Assembly: GCF_021028955.1 (NCBI RefSeq)
Contig: NZ_JAIWPE010000095.1
Span: 185,793 to 249,792, forward strand
Length of the DNA stretch: 64,000 nt
Reading direction: 5' to 3'
Source: Salipaludibacillus sp. CUR1
GTDB taxonomy: Bacteria; Bacillota; Bacilli; Bacillales; Salisediminibacteriaceae
Shown here: piece by piece, positions 17,457 through 25,547 of the stretch
Position numbering within the stretch: the stretch's first letter is position 1
Layout of the letters: each line of letters starts with the position of its first letter
Notes under the pieces: model-generated
The model's input: only the letters and a program-made list of their open reading frames with translations
Database searches by the model: none
Told to the model about the DNA's origin: nothing
Position numbers and translations under genes: made by a program

Positions 17457-17897
17457 GTGGACATACAAAAAGTCGGGCGAACCGGAGTAAATAATGTAAC
17501 TACGAAAAAAAACACCGGGACCGAGGCAAAAGTATCTTTCCAGGAAATTATGCAGCGTGGACGTGACTCAAGCCAGTACGAACGGCTCGGACATCTGCTG
17601 CAGAAAATTGATGATCAGGGGAAGACGCTTTCTGAGTCAAGGACTGTTGAAGAACTTCGAAAGTATAAAGCTCTTGTTAAAGAGTTTATTGATGATGCAG
17701 TAAAACTGGGGCTTAGTCTGGAAGAGCGGAAAGGATTTAACCGCCGCGGAAGAACTAAAGTTTATAAGATCGTCAGGGAAGTAGACCGAAAACTGCTCGA
17801 TTTAACCGATGCAGTTATTAAAGAACAGAAAAATAGTCTCGATATCCTTAATATGGTGGGAGAAATTAAAGGATTACTTGTTAATATTTATGCTTAG
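17457..17897 (+). CDS. yaaR: YaaR family protein (DUF327)
   Basis: 146 residues matching YaaR across its length: VSFQEIMQRG, ELRKYKALVKEFIDDAVKLGLSLEE, RGRTKVYKIVREVDRKLLDLTDAVI and the conserved end IKGLLVNIYA. The function is not established. In B. subtilis yaaR lies in the dnaX-recR-holB region, so a copy next to flagellin is unusual and hints at a flagellar link. GTG 17457 follows GAAAGGAAGAG. A terminator begins at the stop codon. Confidence 0.88.
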   Translation: MDIQKVGRTGVNNVTTKKNTGTEAKVSFQEIMQRGRDSSQYERLGHLLQKIDDQGKTLSESRTVEELRKYKALVKEFIDDAVKLGLSLEERKGFNRRGRTKVYKIVREVDRKLLDLTDAVIKEQKNSLDILNMVGEIKGLLVNIYA

Positions 17898-17936
17898 AAA
17901 ACCTTACAGGCTATTGCAGCCTGAAAGGTTTTTTCT
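17898..17936 (+). terminator. Terminator after yaaR
   Basis: AAACCTT-ACAGGCT and AGCCTG-AAAGGTTT form a two-part stem followed by TTTT, immediately after the yaaR stop codon. Confidence 0.85.
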
Positions 17937-18099
17937 TTATCTGCTAAAAATATCTATAATTTTTTTCTCACTCCGCTTAGCCTTCATGGTTTATTGGACG
18001 AACGGTTATGTCCTGTCAGAGGGGTGGTACCAGGCATGATTGTCATAAAACGAATTAAAAATAGCTGTGTGAACTTTATAAGAAGTATATGTTAAACGA

Positions 18100-18128
18100 T
18101 TGACATAGTTATTACTCCTCATTATAAT
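18100..18128 (+). promoter_or_regulatory. Sigma-A promoter of sucrose phosphorylase gene
   Basis: Perfect consensus TTGACA (18100-18105), 17-bp spacer, TATAAT (18123-18128). A promoter this strong usually needs repression, and an operator-like site lies just downstream. Confidence 0.9.
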
Positions 18129-18142
18129 TTAATTTATAGTTA

Positions 18143-18156
18143 TGAAAACGTTACCA
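18143..18156 (+). promoter_or_regulatory. cre/LacI-type operator before sucrose phosphorylase
   Basis: TGAAAACGTTACCA matches the catabolite-response-element pattern TGWNANCGNTNWCA at all but one position and lies just downstream of the expected transcription start. It could be bound by CcpA or by the LacI-family protein encoded at 19735. Confidence 0.65.
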
Positions 18157-18194
18157 TATTATTTATCACTTTTAAATTGAGAGGAGAAGAAAGA

Positions 18195-19652
18195 ATGGGG
18201 ATTAAAAATGAAGTGATGCTGATTACATATGCTGACAGTATGGGGAAAGATTTAAAAGAACTGAATGAGGTCCTCACGAAACATTTTCAGGATTCAGTAG
18301 GAGGAGTGCATCTGTTACCCTTTTATCCATCTTCGGCTGACAGAGGATTTGCTCCAATGACTTATAAAGAGGTTGATAAACCATTTGGCACTTGGGAAGA
18401 TGTAAAAGCCTTATCAGATAATTTCTATTTGATGTTTGATTTCATGGTCAATCATATTTCGAGAAGTTCTGAATATTTTCAGGATTTTATTAATAAAAAA
18501 AATGAGTCTGAGTATGCTGATTTATTTATTCAATACAAAAACTTCTGGCCAAACGGTGAGCCGACTCAGGAAGATGTAGACAAAATTTACAAGCGGAAAC
18601 CGCGTGCCCCGTATATTGATGTGACATTTAATGATGGGTCTGAGGAAAAAATATGGTGCACGTTTGACGAGGAACAAATTGATTTGAATGTCTATCATGA
18701 GCGGACTAAACAGTTTATTAAAGAGAATTTACACTATTTAGCTGAAAAAGGTGCCTCTATTATTCGGCTTGACGCATTCGCGTATGCAACTAAACAGCCG
18801 GGGACAAATTGTTTCTTTATTGAGCCTGACACGTGGGAGATGCTGGATGAGATTAAAGCGCTTCTTGATCCCTGCGGTGTAGAAATTCTTCCTGAAATAC
18901 ATGAACATTATTCTATACAGATGAAGCTGGCTGAAAGAGGCTACTGGGTGTATGATTTTGCTTTACCAATGCTTGTTCTGCACGGTTTGTACAGCGGACG
19001 TGCTGACCGTCTTGCCAATTGGCTGAGAATGTCCCCGAAAAAGCAATTCACCACGCTCGATACGCATGACGGCATCGGGGTGGTGGATGTGGCCGATTTG
19101 CTTACAAGTAAAGAGATTGAAGAAACAAGAGATGACTTGTTTTCAAAAGGAGCTAATGTTAAGCGGGTATATAATACAATGGAATACAACAACCTTGATA
19201 TTTACCAGTTAAACTGTACTTATTATTCAGCTTTGGGAAACAAAGATGATGCATACGTTCTTGCGCGTGCTATACAATTCTTTGCCCCGGGTATTCCTCA
19301 AGTTTATTATGTAGGGCTGCTCGCTGGAGAAAATGATATTGAACTTCTTGAAAAAACTAAAGTGGGCAGAAATATTAACCGCCATTATTATACAAAAGAA
19401 GAAATTGATGAGACGATGAACCGCCCTGTGATGTCCCATCTCATTAATTTAATGAAATTCAGAAATTCCTATCCTGCTTTTGAGGGTGATATTGAGGTCA
19501 TTGAACAAGAAGGTACTTCATTAATAGAAATTATCAGGACAGCAGGAGAGCACCGGGCAGTTTTAAAAGCGGATCTTGCCACGTACGACTATGAGGTGAC
19601 ATATTATGATCCGGATCTTAGAGAAACAAAGAATTTAGAAGGAATAAAATAA
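18195..19652 (+). CDS. gtfA: Sucrose phosphorylase-type GH13 enzyme
   Basis: 485 residues, normal for GH13 subfamily 18. Retaining-mechanism residues are visible: nucleophile D193 in IIRLDAFAY, acid/base E234 in ILPEIHEH, and D292 in TLDTHDG. These match the spacing of characterised sucrose phosphorylases. It would split sucrose with phosphate into glucose 1-phosphate and fructose in the cytosol, saving ATP. Close relatives act on sucrose 6-phosphate or glucosylglycerate, which sequence alone does not exclude. ATG 18195 follows GAGGAGAAGA; an upstream TTG is in frame but has no ribosome binding site. No sugar transporter is adjacent. Confidence 0.85.
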   Translation: MGIKNEVMLITYADSMGKDLKELNEVLTKHFQDSVGGVHLLPFYPSSADRGFAPMTYKEVDKPFGTWEDVKALSDNFYLMFDFMVNHISRSSEYFQDFINKKNESEYADLFIQYKNFWPNGEPTQEDVDKIYKRKPRAPYIDVTFNDGSEEKIWCTFDEEQIDLNVYHERTKQFIKENLHYLAEKGASIIRLDAFAYATKQPGTNCFFIEPDTWEMLDEIKALLDPCGVEILPEIHEHYSIQMKLAERGYWVYDFALPMLVLHGLYSGRADRLANWLRMSPKKQFTTLDTHDGIGVVDVADLLTSKEIEETRDDLFSKGANVKRVYNTMEYNNLDIYQLNCTYYSALGNKDDAYVLARAIQFFAPGIPQVYYVGLLAGENDIELLEKTKVGRNINRHYYTKEEIDETMNRPVMSHLINLMKFRNSYPAFEGDIEVIEQEGTSLIEIIRTAGEHRAVLKADLATYDYEVTYYDPDLRETKNLEGIK

Positions 19653-19659
19653 TCATTTT

Positions 19660-19686
19660 AACGCACCTTCATCCCAGGTGCGTTTT
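19660..19686 (+). terminator. Terminator between gtfA and lacI-type gene
   Basis: AACGCACCT, seven-base loop, AGGTGCGTT, then TTCCC. A good stem with a weak T tract, so partial readthrough into the regulator gene is likely. Confidence 0.7.
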
Positions 19687-19696
19687 CCCAATAAAT

Positions 19697-19730
19697 GGGG
19701 GGACAGACCCCCCAGTAATTACCAGGGGGG
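19697..19730 (+). promoter_or_regulatory. Mutually exclusive G6/C6 hairpins over the lacI-type RBS
   Basis: Three runs lie in series: G6 (19697-19702), C6 (19708-19713) and G6 (19725-19730). The central C6 can pair with the first G6 (loop ACAGA) or with the second G6 (11-base loop). The second G6 is the ribosome binding site of the downstream gene, ending four bases before ATG 19735. One fold would hide the site and the other would expose it. A regulatory role is inferred. Confidence 0.5.
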
Positions 19731-19734
19731 CAAG

Positions 19735-20712
19735 ATGGCTACTATAAAGGATATTGCGGTAAAGGCAGGAGTTTCTGTCACAAGTGTTTCAAGAGTGCTT
19801 AACAGGAGGGGGTATTTAAGCGAAGAATTAATTAATAAAGTGCATCAGGCAATGGAAGAGTTAAATTATCAGCCTAATGAAGTAGCCCGGTCGCTGCAAA
19901 AGAAGGAATCCCGGATTATAGGGCTTATTTTACCGGATGTCTCCCATCCTTTCTTTGGTGAATTAACCCGTGCGATTGAATCTTACGCCTTCAGCAGGAA
20001 GTATAAACTGCTTTTGTGTAACTCGCAGCTTGATCCCCTAAAGGAAAAAGATTACTTGAGTATGCTCAAGGCAAGCCAGGTAGATGGCATAATTATGGGC
20101 AGCCATACAATAGATACTGAGGAGTATTTACACATTGCCCAGCCGCTTGTCACAATTGACCGCCGGATTTCCAGCCGCATTCCTTACGTTAGTTCCGATA
20201 ATTTTCAGGGGGGTATTTTAGCCGCTGAAAAGCTTATAAAGAAAGGGTGCAAGCAAATCGCATACATCGGCGGTAATGTGGAACTCGATCTTCTTGCTAA
20301 GAAACGGTATGAGGGCTTTAAAAAAGAAATTGAACAATCCAAATGTAAACTCCATTTTTTCCAGACTAATATTAATGGTTTTAACTATGAAGAATACGAA
20401 GAGCTGGCAGCCGGTATATTCAGGGAATGCCCGGAGATAGATGGTATATTTGCAAGCAGTGACATTATAGCAGCAGCCATCCTGAAAGAAGCAGGACGGC
20501 TTAACAGGCGTGTGCCTCAAGAGGTGAAGGTCATTGGATATGATAATGTGCAGCTTAGTCGAATTATAAGTCCTCCACTTACGACGATCGGCCAGCCGAT
20601 CAAAGAGATAGGAGAAAAAGCAGTGGATCTGATTATCAGCCAGATTAGAAATGAGAGGGTTGCAATGGAAACTGTCCTGCCGGTTCAGCTTATTGAAAGA
20701 GATACTGTATAA
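19735..20712 (+). CDS. LacI family transcriptional regulator
   Basis: 325 residues: N-terminal helix-turn-helix and hinge (TIKDIAVKAGVSVTSVSRVL, then NYQPNEVARSLQ), then a periplasmic-binding-type effector domain (IIGLILPDVSHPFF, DGIIMGS, YVSSDNFQGG, GYDNVQLS). It is probably the local repressor of the sucrose phosphorylase gene upstream and may bind 18143-18156. The frame is open from 19678, but ATG 19735 begins with the conserved MATIKDIA and has the GGGGGG ribosome binding site. That site is embedded in the alternative hairpins described at 19697-19730. Confidence 0.92.
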   Translation: MATIKDIAVKAGVSVTSVSRVLNRRGYLSEELINKVHQAMEELNYQPNEVARSLQKKESRIIGLILPDVSHPFFGELTRAIESYAFSRKYKLLLCNSQLDPLKEKDYLSMLKASQVDGIIMGSHTIDTEEYLHIAQPLVTIDRRISSRIPYVSSDNFQGGILAAEKLIKKGCKQIAYIGGNVELDLLAKKRYEGFKKEIEQSKCKLHFFQTNINGFNYEEYEELAAGIFRECPEIDGIFASSDIIAAAILKEAGRLNRRVPQEVKVIGYDNVQLSRIISPPLTTIGQPIKEIGEKAVDLIISQIRNERVAMETVLPVQLIERDTV

Positions 20713-20732
20713 ATTTCCGGAGAGAAAGTGAA

Positions 20733-21383
20733 GAGGCTGGGACAAAAGAATAGTAATCATAAAGAAAGCCGAACAAATCTTATAATTTTTGTGCGGCTTT
20801 TTGCTTTTGTACTTAATAAAAAAACTCTGTTAAATAGTAATTGGAGTGATTTCAGTCCGCCAGGCGGGCGCTTGCCCAAGGGCTTGTCCTTTTAATTTGC
20901 CGATTCACTCTCGGCGAAGGCTTACACCACAGGCATAAGTGCAACATAGGTCATTAGGAGCTTCGGCTAACCCCTTCACGTCCTGTGAAAACGCCGAAGT
21001 CACCACATCCGTGTGGAAGTTCGCTGTGTTTTCTTTACCCGAGGGCTTGTCTTCAACTAACTTTCCCGAAGGACTCCTTCGGGAAAGTGGATTTTCAGAC
21101 TTCGCTTATCCTCTGGGTGTCCTCGCCTTCGTTTATCGGATTATTAATATATTTAAGGGGTGAGTTATTTCTGCATGATTGGCTAAAATTCAACTCAGTC
21201 TGGAGCTTCGTTGAATTGGATCTTCAGACTGCGCTTAATCCCTCGGGCGTTGCCGCCTTCTGTCCTTCAATCAAAAAGCAGAGGCTATATAATAATTGGT
21301 AAAACTAAAAGTAACCCACCTTATAAGATGTTTGATAAAATTATTGTTCGTCCTTTACAAACTTGTTTAGTTTTGTCCCGGCC
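20733..21383 (+). repeat. Terminal-repeat intergenic element, copy B (long form)
   Basis: 651-bp non-coding element beginning GAGGCTGGGACAAAAGAATA and ending TTTAGTTTTGTCCCGGCC; the ends are imperfect inverted repeats. Parts: left module with terminator hairpin AAGCCGAACAAA... (20765-20803); a structured middle with a nested hairpin (20961-20999), hairpin CCACA-TCCG-TGTGG (21003-21016) and an exact 13-bp inverted repeat with a one-base centre (21061-21087); an insertion of about 150 bp not found in copy C (about 21130-21230); and a right module shared with copies A and C. Short frames inside it are not believed. Confidence 0.9.
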
Positions 21384-21397
21384 ACTGTAAAATGGAA

Positions 21398-22627
21398 TTA
21401 TACAGAAGTGAAAGGTTTTATTTCTTTAAAAATATACGTTTTAGTTGCATTAAGCCGTTTCTCGAAATTGTCGAAAGCCAAAATAGGATGGACTTTTTTC
21501 ATTTTAAGAGAATATAACGTTTCTCTGTCTATTTTCAGGCTGTAAATATACTGGTCCTCTTCGTGGCCTGTAGCAGGATCTACAATTTGATTATAGCCGG
21601 AGATAGTTATCGTCTGTAGAGGAGGCAGATAAGCAAAAAAGAAGCTTGCTAAGTAAAACGCGGTTCCCCCTGCCATCAGAGCATAATGTTCACGGTGATC
21701 CCGGTGTGTTTTATTTTCAACTTTCAGTTTTCCTGACTTCAGAAGTCTGGCCTCCTGTAACGGTACCTCTTCTAACTTTGGTAAATTTATATCAGCCAGA
21801 GCACAGGTGGAAGAAGAGATCTTAAAGTCCACATCTGTCTCAAGAGGAAAGTCCAGTTCGTCCAGGAACAGACTGACCCATTCTTCCATCGCTTCAGGCA
21901 GGCCTTCCTTTACCTTCTTCGCTAGGTCGAGTCTAAAGTCTGTTTCTTGCTGAAGGGATTCTATTTCCTCATTATATTCACGTAAAGCTTCTTCAAAATT
22001 ATTTTCCGCGAGCTTTTGGATCTTTTCTTTAAACGCTTTCCTGTTGGCAGGGAAGAGTAATATAAATTTTTGGAAGAAGGTCAGCTTGCTTTTTTCAGCA
22101 TCGTGCAGTTTTTGGTAAATGTCATCTTCATCAGGCTTATTTAAAAGCGGGTCAGGAGATATACGAGCAGCCTTTTCTAACGACTCCATTGGCTGAAAGA
22201 GATTGTGGTGGAGATCCAAAAGACGTTCAGTTTGACTATTTATTTCTGTTTCTTTTTCCTTGTAAATATCTAACAGATAATTTTTATATTCCCGTCTTAC
22301 CTTTCTTTCTTCCTGCTCAGTTAACGGTTTACCGTCACTTTTTTCAAAACGCACATCATGCAGTTCTTCATCCCATATAAGTTCAACAGGCTGGGTGTGG
22401 GACCCGCGGTTAGTATTTGACTGTGTGACTCTTCTTTTCCCGTTTTTGTCTAATTTCGTTCTGTATGACATCCCTGTCCCCGGAAGGCCGGCGTTCCCGT
22501 ATAAACCTCTTCTGCCCATAGTTACTGACGCTCCGCGGCGGCCGACGGACGTGCTGATCCCTCTTTTGCTGAAATTCAAACGGACTCCAGGCGCTACTCT
22601 GACTCTCTTTTGAAAGCGGAAACTCAT
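21398..22627 (-). CDS. DUF4236 protein with long C-terminal extension
   Basis: 409 residues. The first 60 residues form the DUF4236 domain: MSFRFQKRVRVAPGVRLNFS, then KRGISTSVGRRGASVTMGRRGLYGNAGLPGTG-type Gly/Arg repeats. A long region follows (about 90-310), helical and charged and likely coiled coil, then a hydrophobic stretch (about 320-345, AGGTAFYLASFFFAYLPP) and a C-terminal tail. The frame is open farther upstream, but ATG 22627 has AAGGAGG correctly placed and starts the domain. DUF4236 proteins are often short; the extension is unusual. Function unknown. Divergent from the SRPBCC gene. Confidence 0.8.
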   Translation of the reverse strand: MSFRFQKRVRVAPGVRLNFSKRGISTSVGRRGASVTMGRRGLYGNAGLPGTGMSYRTKLDKNGKRRVTQSNTNRGSHTQPVELIWDEELHDVRFEKSDGKPLTEQEERKVRREYKNYLLDIYKEKETEINSQTERLLDLHHNLFQPMESLEKAARISPDPLLNKPDEDDIYQKLHDAEKSKLTFFQKFILLFPANRKAFKEKIQKLAENNFEEALREYNEEIESLQQETDFRLDLAKKVKEGLPEAMEEWVSLFLDELDFPLETDVDFKISSSTCALADINLPKLEEVPLQEARLLKSGKLKVENKTHRDHREHYALMAGGTAFYLASFFFAYLPPLQTITISGYNQIVDPATGHEEDQYIYSLKIDRETLYSLKMKKVHPILAFDNFEKRLNATKTYIFKEIKPFTSV

Positions 22628-22715
22628 AGAAAAACCTCCTTGAAAAAGCTCATTATCTTGTATGTTTGTTATTCCAGAATTAAAATAGGATAAATGAGAC
22701 AGAAAGGGTGATCCT

Positions 22716-23153
22716 GTGTTCAAACATACTTTTTATTACAAAACTGATATTCCGCAGCCGCTTGAAACAATTTGGCCGTTTTTCCAAACTAATGAAAATC
22801 TCGCTGCTATAACAGGCTTTCCTAAAATTAAAGTTTTAGGAGACAAAGAAGTATTTAAAGGGTCGGCTGTTCATCTGGAGCTGAATTTCTTTATAGTTAA
22901 ACTTAATTGGAAAGGAGAAATTACAGAGACAGCAGACAGAAAATACTTTATAGACGAAGGACTAAAGATCCCATTTCCTTTTAAATCATGGCGCCATGTA
23001 CACGCCTTTAAAAGATTAAATAGTAATGGAACAAGAATGATTGATCGTGTGGAATATACCTCTTTCCTGCCGCCCTTTATAGTGAACCTCCTGCTCAAAG
23101 GCATGTTTGCAGACCGTAAAAGGCATCTCAAAAAAACGTTTGGCTCATTTTAG
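22716..23153 (+). CDS. SRPBCC (START-like) family protein
   Basis: 145 residues of the START/polyketide-cyclase-like fold: an N-terminal beta strand then IPQPLETIWPFFQTNENLAA, a central beta-rich part, and a C-terminal helix (FIVNLLLKGMFADRKRHLKK). Such proteins bind hydrophobic ligands in a helix-grip cavity; the ligand here is unknown. GTG 22716 follows AGAAAGGGTGA. It is divergent from the DUF4236 gene and convergent with namA. Confidence 0.75.
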   Translation: MFKHTFYYKTDIPQPLETIWPFFQTNENLAAITGFPKIKVLGDKEVFKGSAVHLELNFFIVKLNWKGEITETADRKYFIDEGLKIPFPFKSWRHVHAFKRLNSNGTRMIDRVEYTSFLPPFIVNLLLKGMFADRKRHLKKTFGSF

Positions 23154-23188
23154 CAAGCCCGCATATGCCGCTTTTCTAATGAATTCCA

Positions 23189-24202
23189 TTACCATGCGGG
23201 CTTGTACTGTTCCGGTCCATTAATTTCTTCTCCTAATTCTTCAGCGGCAGTGCGCGCCCAGTATGGGTTTCTTAACAGTTCTCTGGCAAGGAAGATCAGA
23301 TCAGCCCTGTCATTTTGGAGAATTTCTTCTGCCTGAAGGCCTGAAGTAATCATGCCTACCGCCCCGGTAGGAATAAAAGCTTTACGTTTAATCATCTCAG
23401 CATGGCTAATCTGATAACCCGGATAGACATTAATCGGTGTTCTCACGATTCCGCCCGTACTGCAATCGATGAGGTCCACACCGAGCTTTTTCATTTCTTT
23501 CGCATAAAAAATAAAATCTTCAGCCTGGTTTCCCTCAGAGTGATATTCATCTGCAGAAATTCTTACAAATATAGGTCCTTCCCATTCCGTCTTAACTGCT
23601 TCCAAGACTTCTTTTAAAAATTGAAAACGATTTTCTCTGGCTCCCCCATACTTATCTTTTCGTTTGTTAGCTAATGGTGATAAAAACTGGCTGATTAAAT
23701 AGCCATGAGCAGCATGAACTTCAATAATATCAAAACCGGCTTCTCTTGCCCGTCTTGTACCGTCTTTAAAAGCATGGACAGTGTTCTCAATATCTTTGTC
23801 TGTCATTTCAAGCGGGATTTTACCTTGGTCATCAAAAGGAAGAGCTGAAGGGGCGAGAATTTCTCCTTTGTAAACCGCTTTTCTGCCGGCATGTCCGAGT
23901 TGAATTGCAGTTTTAGATCCATGGGCTTTTATTCCCTCAACGAGCTTTTTTAAGCCGGGCACCTGTTCGTCACTCCAAATCCCTAAATCACGCGGAGAAA
24001 TCTGTCCCTGTCTTGTAACCGTTGTTGCTTCTACCATAATAAGGCCGACCTGACCGACAGCCCTGCTGATATAATGTGTCATATGCCAGTCATTCACTTT
24101 TCCGTCTTCATTTGCTGAATACATACACATAGGAGACATCGTAATACGGTTTTTTAATGTTACACCTTTAAAGGTCATCGGAGTAAAAAGTTTGGCTTTC
24201 AT
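23189..24202 (-). CDS. namA: NADPH dehydrogenase NamA (old yellow enzyme, YqjM)
   Basis: 337 residues aligning closely with B. subtilis Yqj[27 protein letters not shown] at the start (seen as [16 protein letters not shown] and MSPMCMYS), [27 protein letters not shown] with the two substrate-binding histidines, and the final [19 protein letters not shown] enzyme reducing activated C=C bonds of enals, enones and nitro compounds. Its place before the YqjN and YqjO homologues keeps B. subtilis order. ATG 24202 follows AAGGAG. Confidence 0.96.
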   Translation of the reverse strand: MKAKLFTPMTFKGVTLKNRITMSPMCMYSANEDGKVNDWHMTHYISRAVGQVGLIMVEATTVTRQGQISPRDLGIWSDEQVPGLKKLVEGIKAHGSKTAIQLGHAGRKAVYKGEILAPSALPFDDQGKIPLEMTDKDIENTVHAFKDGTRRAREAGFDIIEVHAAHGYLISQFLSPLANKRKDKYGGARENRFQFLKEVLEAVKTEWEGPIFVRISADEYHSEGNQAEDFIFYAKEMKKLGVDLIDCSTGGIVRTPINVYPGYQISHAEMIKRKAFIPTGAVGMITSGLQAEEILQNDRADLIFLARELLRNPYWARTAAEELGEEINGPEQYKPAW

Positions 24203-24354
24203 TTATATGGCTCCTTATATTTTTTTATTTGGTTTTTATAGAAGAATAGTGCTTCAACTTTACCATACCTCTGTTTGTTTTGTCAGACGAAACGGCATAG
24301 AGAATCCTTTACTGATGCACACTAATGCTGAAAACCTGGTGAGGGGAAGGATGA

Positions 24355-24738
24355 ATGTTAGTGAAGGTGTTGTATGCAGTATTAATTAAATGGTTGTTTC
24401 AAATAACCGTTCTGTGGCTTGTATTTACTTTTTATGGCTTCTCGCTGTTTTTTTTAGTGATGTTCGGATTAATAATGTCTCTCATTACTTTAGGTATCAG
24501 CGATTACGTCGCCTTTTCTTTTATAGGGAACTTACCGGCAGCTATCGTGGATGGAATAATTGTCTTTCTGTCTATGCTGATTTGGCTGTCATTAACCACC
24601 GGACTCGACTTCGGTATACTTGCTGCTTTACTTCTTTATAGCAGCTTAGTGATTTCGGGAGAGTGGTTTATTCACCGGTATGTCATCTATCCCGTCCGGC
24701 GAGGGGGAGGCGGGGACCGTCATGCAGGATACGAATAA
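24355..24738 (+). CDS. YndM-like DUF2512 membrane protein
   Basis: 127 residues with four hydrophobic segments (about 7-30, 34-52, 58-78, 86-106) and a short basic, glycine-rich C-terminus. The pattern IKWLFQ...ISDYVAF...GNLPAAIVDG fits the DUF2512 (YndM) family of small integral membrane proteins of Bacilli, whose function is unknown. ATG 24355 follows GAGGGGAAGG. It converges with the CBS-domain gene at a shared terminator. Confidence 0.7.
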   Translation: MLVKVLYAVLIKWLFQITVLWLVFTFYGFSLFFLVMFGLIMSLITLGISDYVAFSFIGNLPAAIVDGIIVFLSMLIWLSLTTGLDFGILAALLLYSSLVISGEWFIHRYVIYPVRRGGGGDRHAGYE

Positions 24739-24741
24739 AAA

Positions 24742-24772
24742 AACAGGTGCCGGGATTTTCTGGCACCTGTTA
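24742..24772 (-). terminator. Terminator between convergent DUF2512 and CBS genes
   Basis: AACAGGTGCC and GGCACCTGTT flank a ten-base loop. The T run is on the minus strand, so it mainly ends the CBS-domain gene, but a weaker plus-strand effect is possible. Confidence 0.85.
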
Positions 24773-24782
24773 AACGGTTGTG

Positions 24783-25241
24783 TTAGTCGCGTGTGTTTTT
24801 TCTTTGCTCGTGAAAATAGCCATTAATATAAGCTAAAATTTTGCTGCGGGGAATTATACCAAGAAAAGCTCCCTGAGTATTTTCTACACATACAAACGGG
24901 TGATTGATAGACAAAGACAAAACTTTTTCAAACGGCTGATCATCATTCACACAAGCGATATTATCTGTCATAACCTCTTTTACTTTCCATTCGCCAAGTT
25001 TTTCGTGTTCGATACGCTCAATTCCAAGTATCGAATCAAGAATTTGCGCTTTACTGATTAGTCCCTGGAGTTTAAAATTCGTATCCAAAACAGGGATAGC
25101 GGTATAGCCGGACTTAACTAATACGAGTAGAGCGTGTTCAAGGTTATTGTCTGGCTGAACATGAGCGACCTGATCAGCAGAAATTAAAAAGGTGGTAATA
25201 GAACGGTTTAATACATCTTCTTTTAATTCAGGCATTATCAT
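24783..25241 (-). CDS. cbpB: Cyclic-di-AMP-binding CBS protein CbpB/DarB (YkuL-like)
   Basis: 152 residues made of two CBS domains. ADQVAHVQPDNNLEHALLVLVKSGYTAIPVLD matches YkuL (DarB) closely, as do GLISKAQILDSILGIERIE and HPFVCVENTQG (each quoted in part). DarB binds c-di-AMP and, when free, stimulates Rel and pyruvate carboxylase; that is knowledge from B. subtilis and Listeria. ATG 25241 or 25235 are possible starts after AAAGAAAG; the longer frame from 25286 lacks a ribosome binding site. Cytosolic sensor of potassium/osmotic second messenger. Confidence 0.9.
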   Translation of the reverse strand: MIMPELKEDVLNRSITTFLISADQVAHVQPDNNLEHALLVLVKSGYTAIPVLDTNFKLQGLISKAQILDSILGIERIEHEKLGEWKVKEVMTDNIACVNDDQPFEKVLSLSINHPFVCVENTQGAFLGIIPRSKILAYINGYFHEQRKNTRD

Positions 25242-25547
25242 GCACACTTTCTTTGTTAAGATTTTACAAGTGATCTTATTCCACAAAATGTTAAACTTGA
25301 AACCATTTTTTAAAAACCCATTATTTGCTTCCCATATTAATGTTAGACGGAGGACAGTAAATTGTCAAATGTAATGTAAACGCTTTCAACTATAAAATAT
25401 GATGGCCGGAGGGAAGGTGTGTGTCTTTTTAATTAAGTGTTAAACCCCAGTCAGGTCTAATGCGTTTGTGATACTTATTGTCCAGGGCGTGCTATTTGTT
25501 TAAAGGTTTATTCTTCTAGCCATACTGTAAAAAAAGGAGGTAAATTT
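25242..25547. other. Intergenic region holding an isolated cre site
   Basis: About 300 bases between the CbpB gene and the small gene at 25548. The only clear signal is a perfect cre pattern at 25375-25388. A minus-strand promoter for the CBS gene must lie near its left end. No RNA structure was recognised. Confidence 0.5.
25375..25388 (+). promoter_or_regulatory. Consensus catabolite response element (cre)
   Basis: TGTAAACGCTTTCA fits the TGWNANCGNTNWCA cre pattern without mismatch. It lies about 160 bp before the small gene at 25548 and about 130 bp before the divergent CbpB gene. Binding by CcpA is inferred. Confidence 0.65.

Noticed and set aside
17809..18039. 76-residue plus-strand frame after yaaR
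   Set aside because: Overlaps the end of yaaR in another frame and runs through its terminator.
20218..20760. 180-residue minus-strand frame opposite the LacI-type gene
   Set aside because: It mirrors the codon pattern of the LacI gene and has no ribosome binding site.
20939..21302. Two overlapping open frames (74 and 105 residues) inside element copy B
   Set aside because: They lie in a repeat whose conservation follows stem-loops, not codons. The same peptide (PKSPHPCGSSLCFLYPR) recurs at 52438-52698 in copy C with a different remainder, and there is no ribosome binding site.
23154..23203. Inverted repeat CAAGCCCGCAT / ATGCGGGCTTG between the SRPBCC and namA genes
   Set aside because: The loop is 28 bases and neither side has a T run, so it was not called a terminator.
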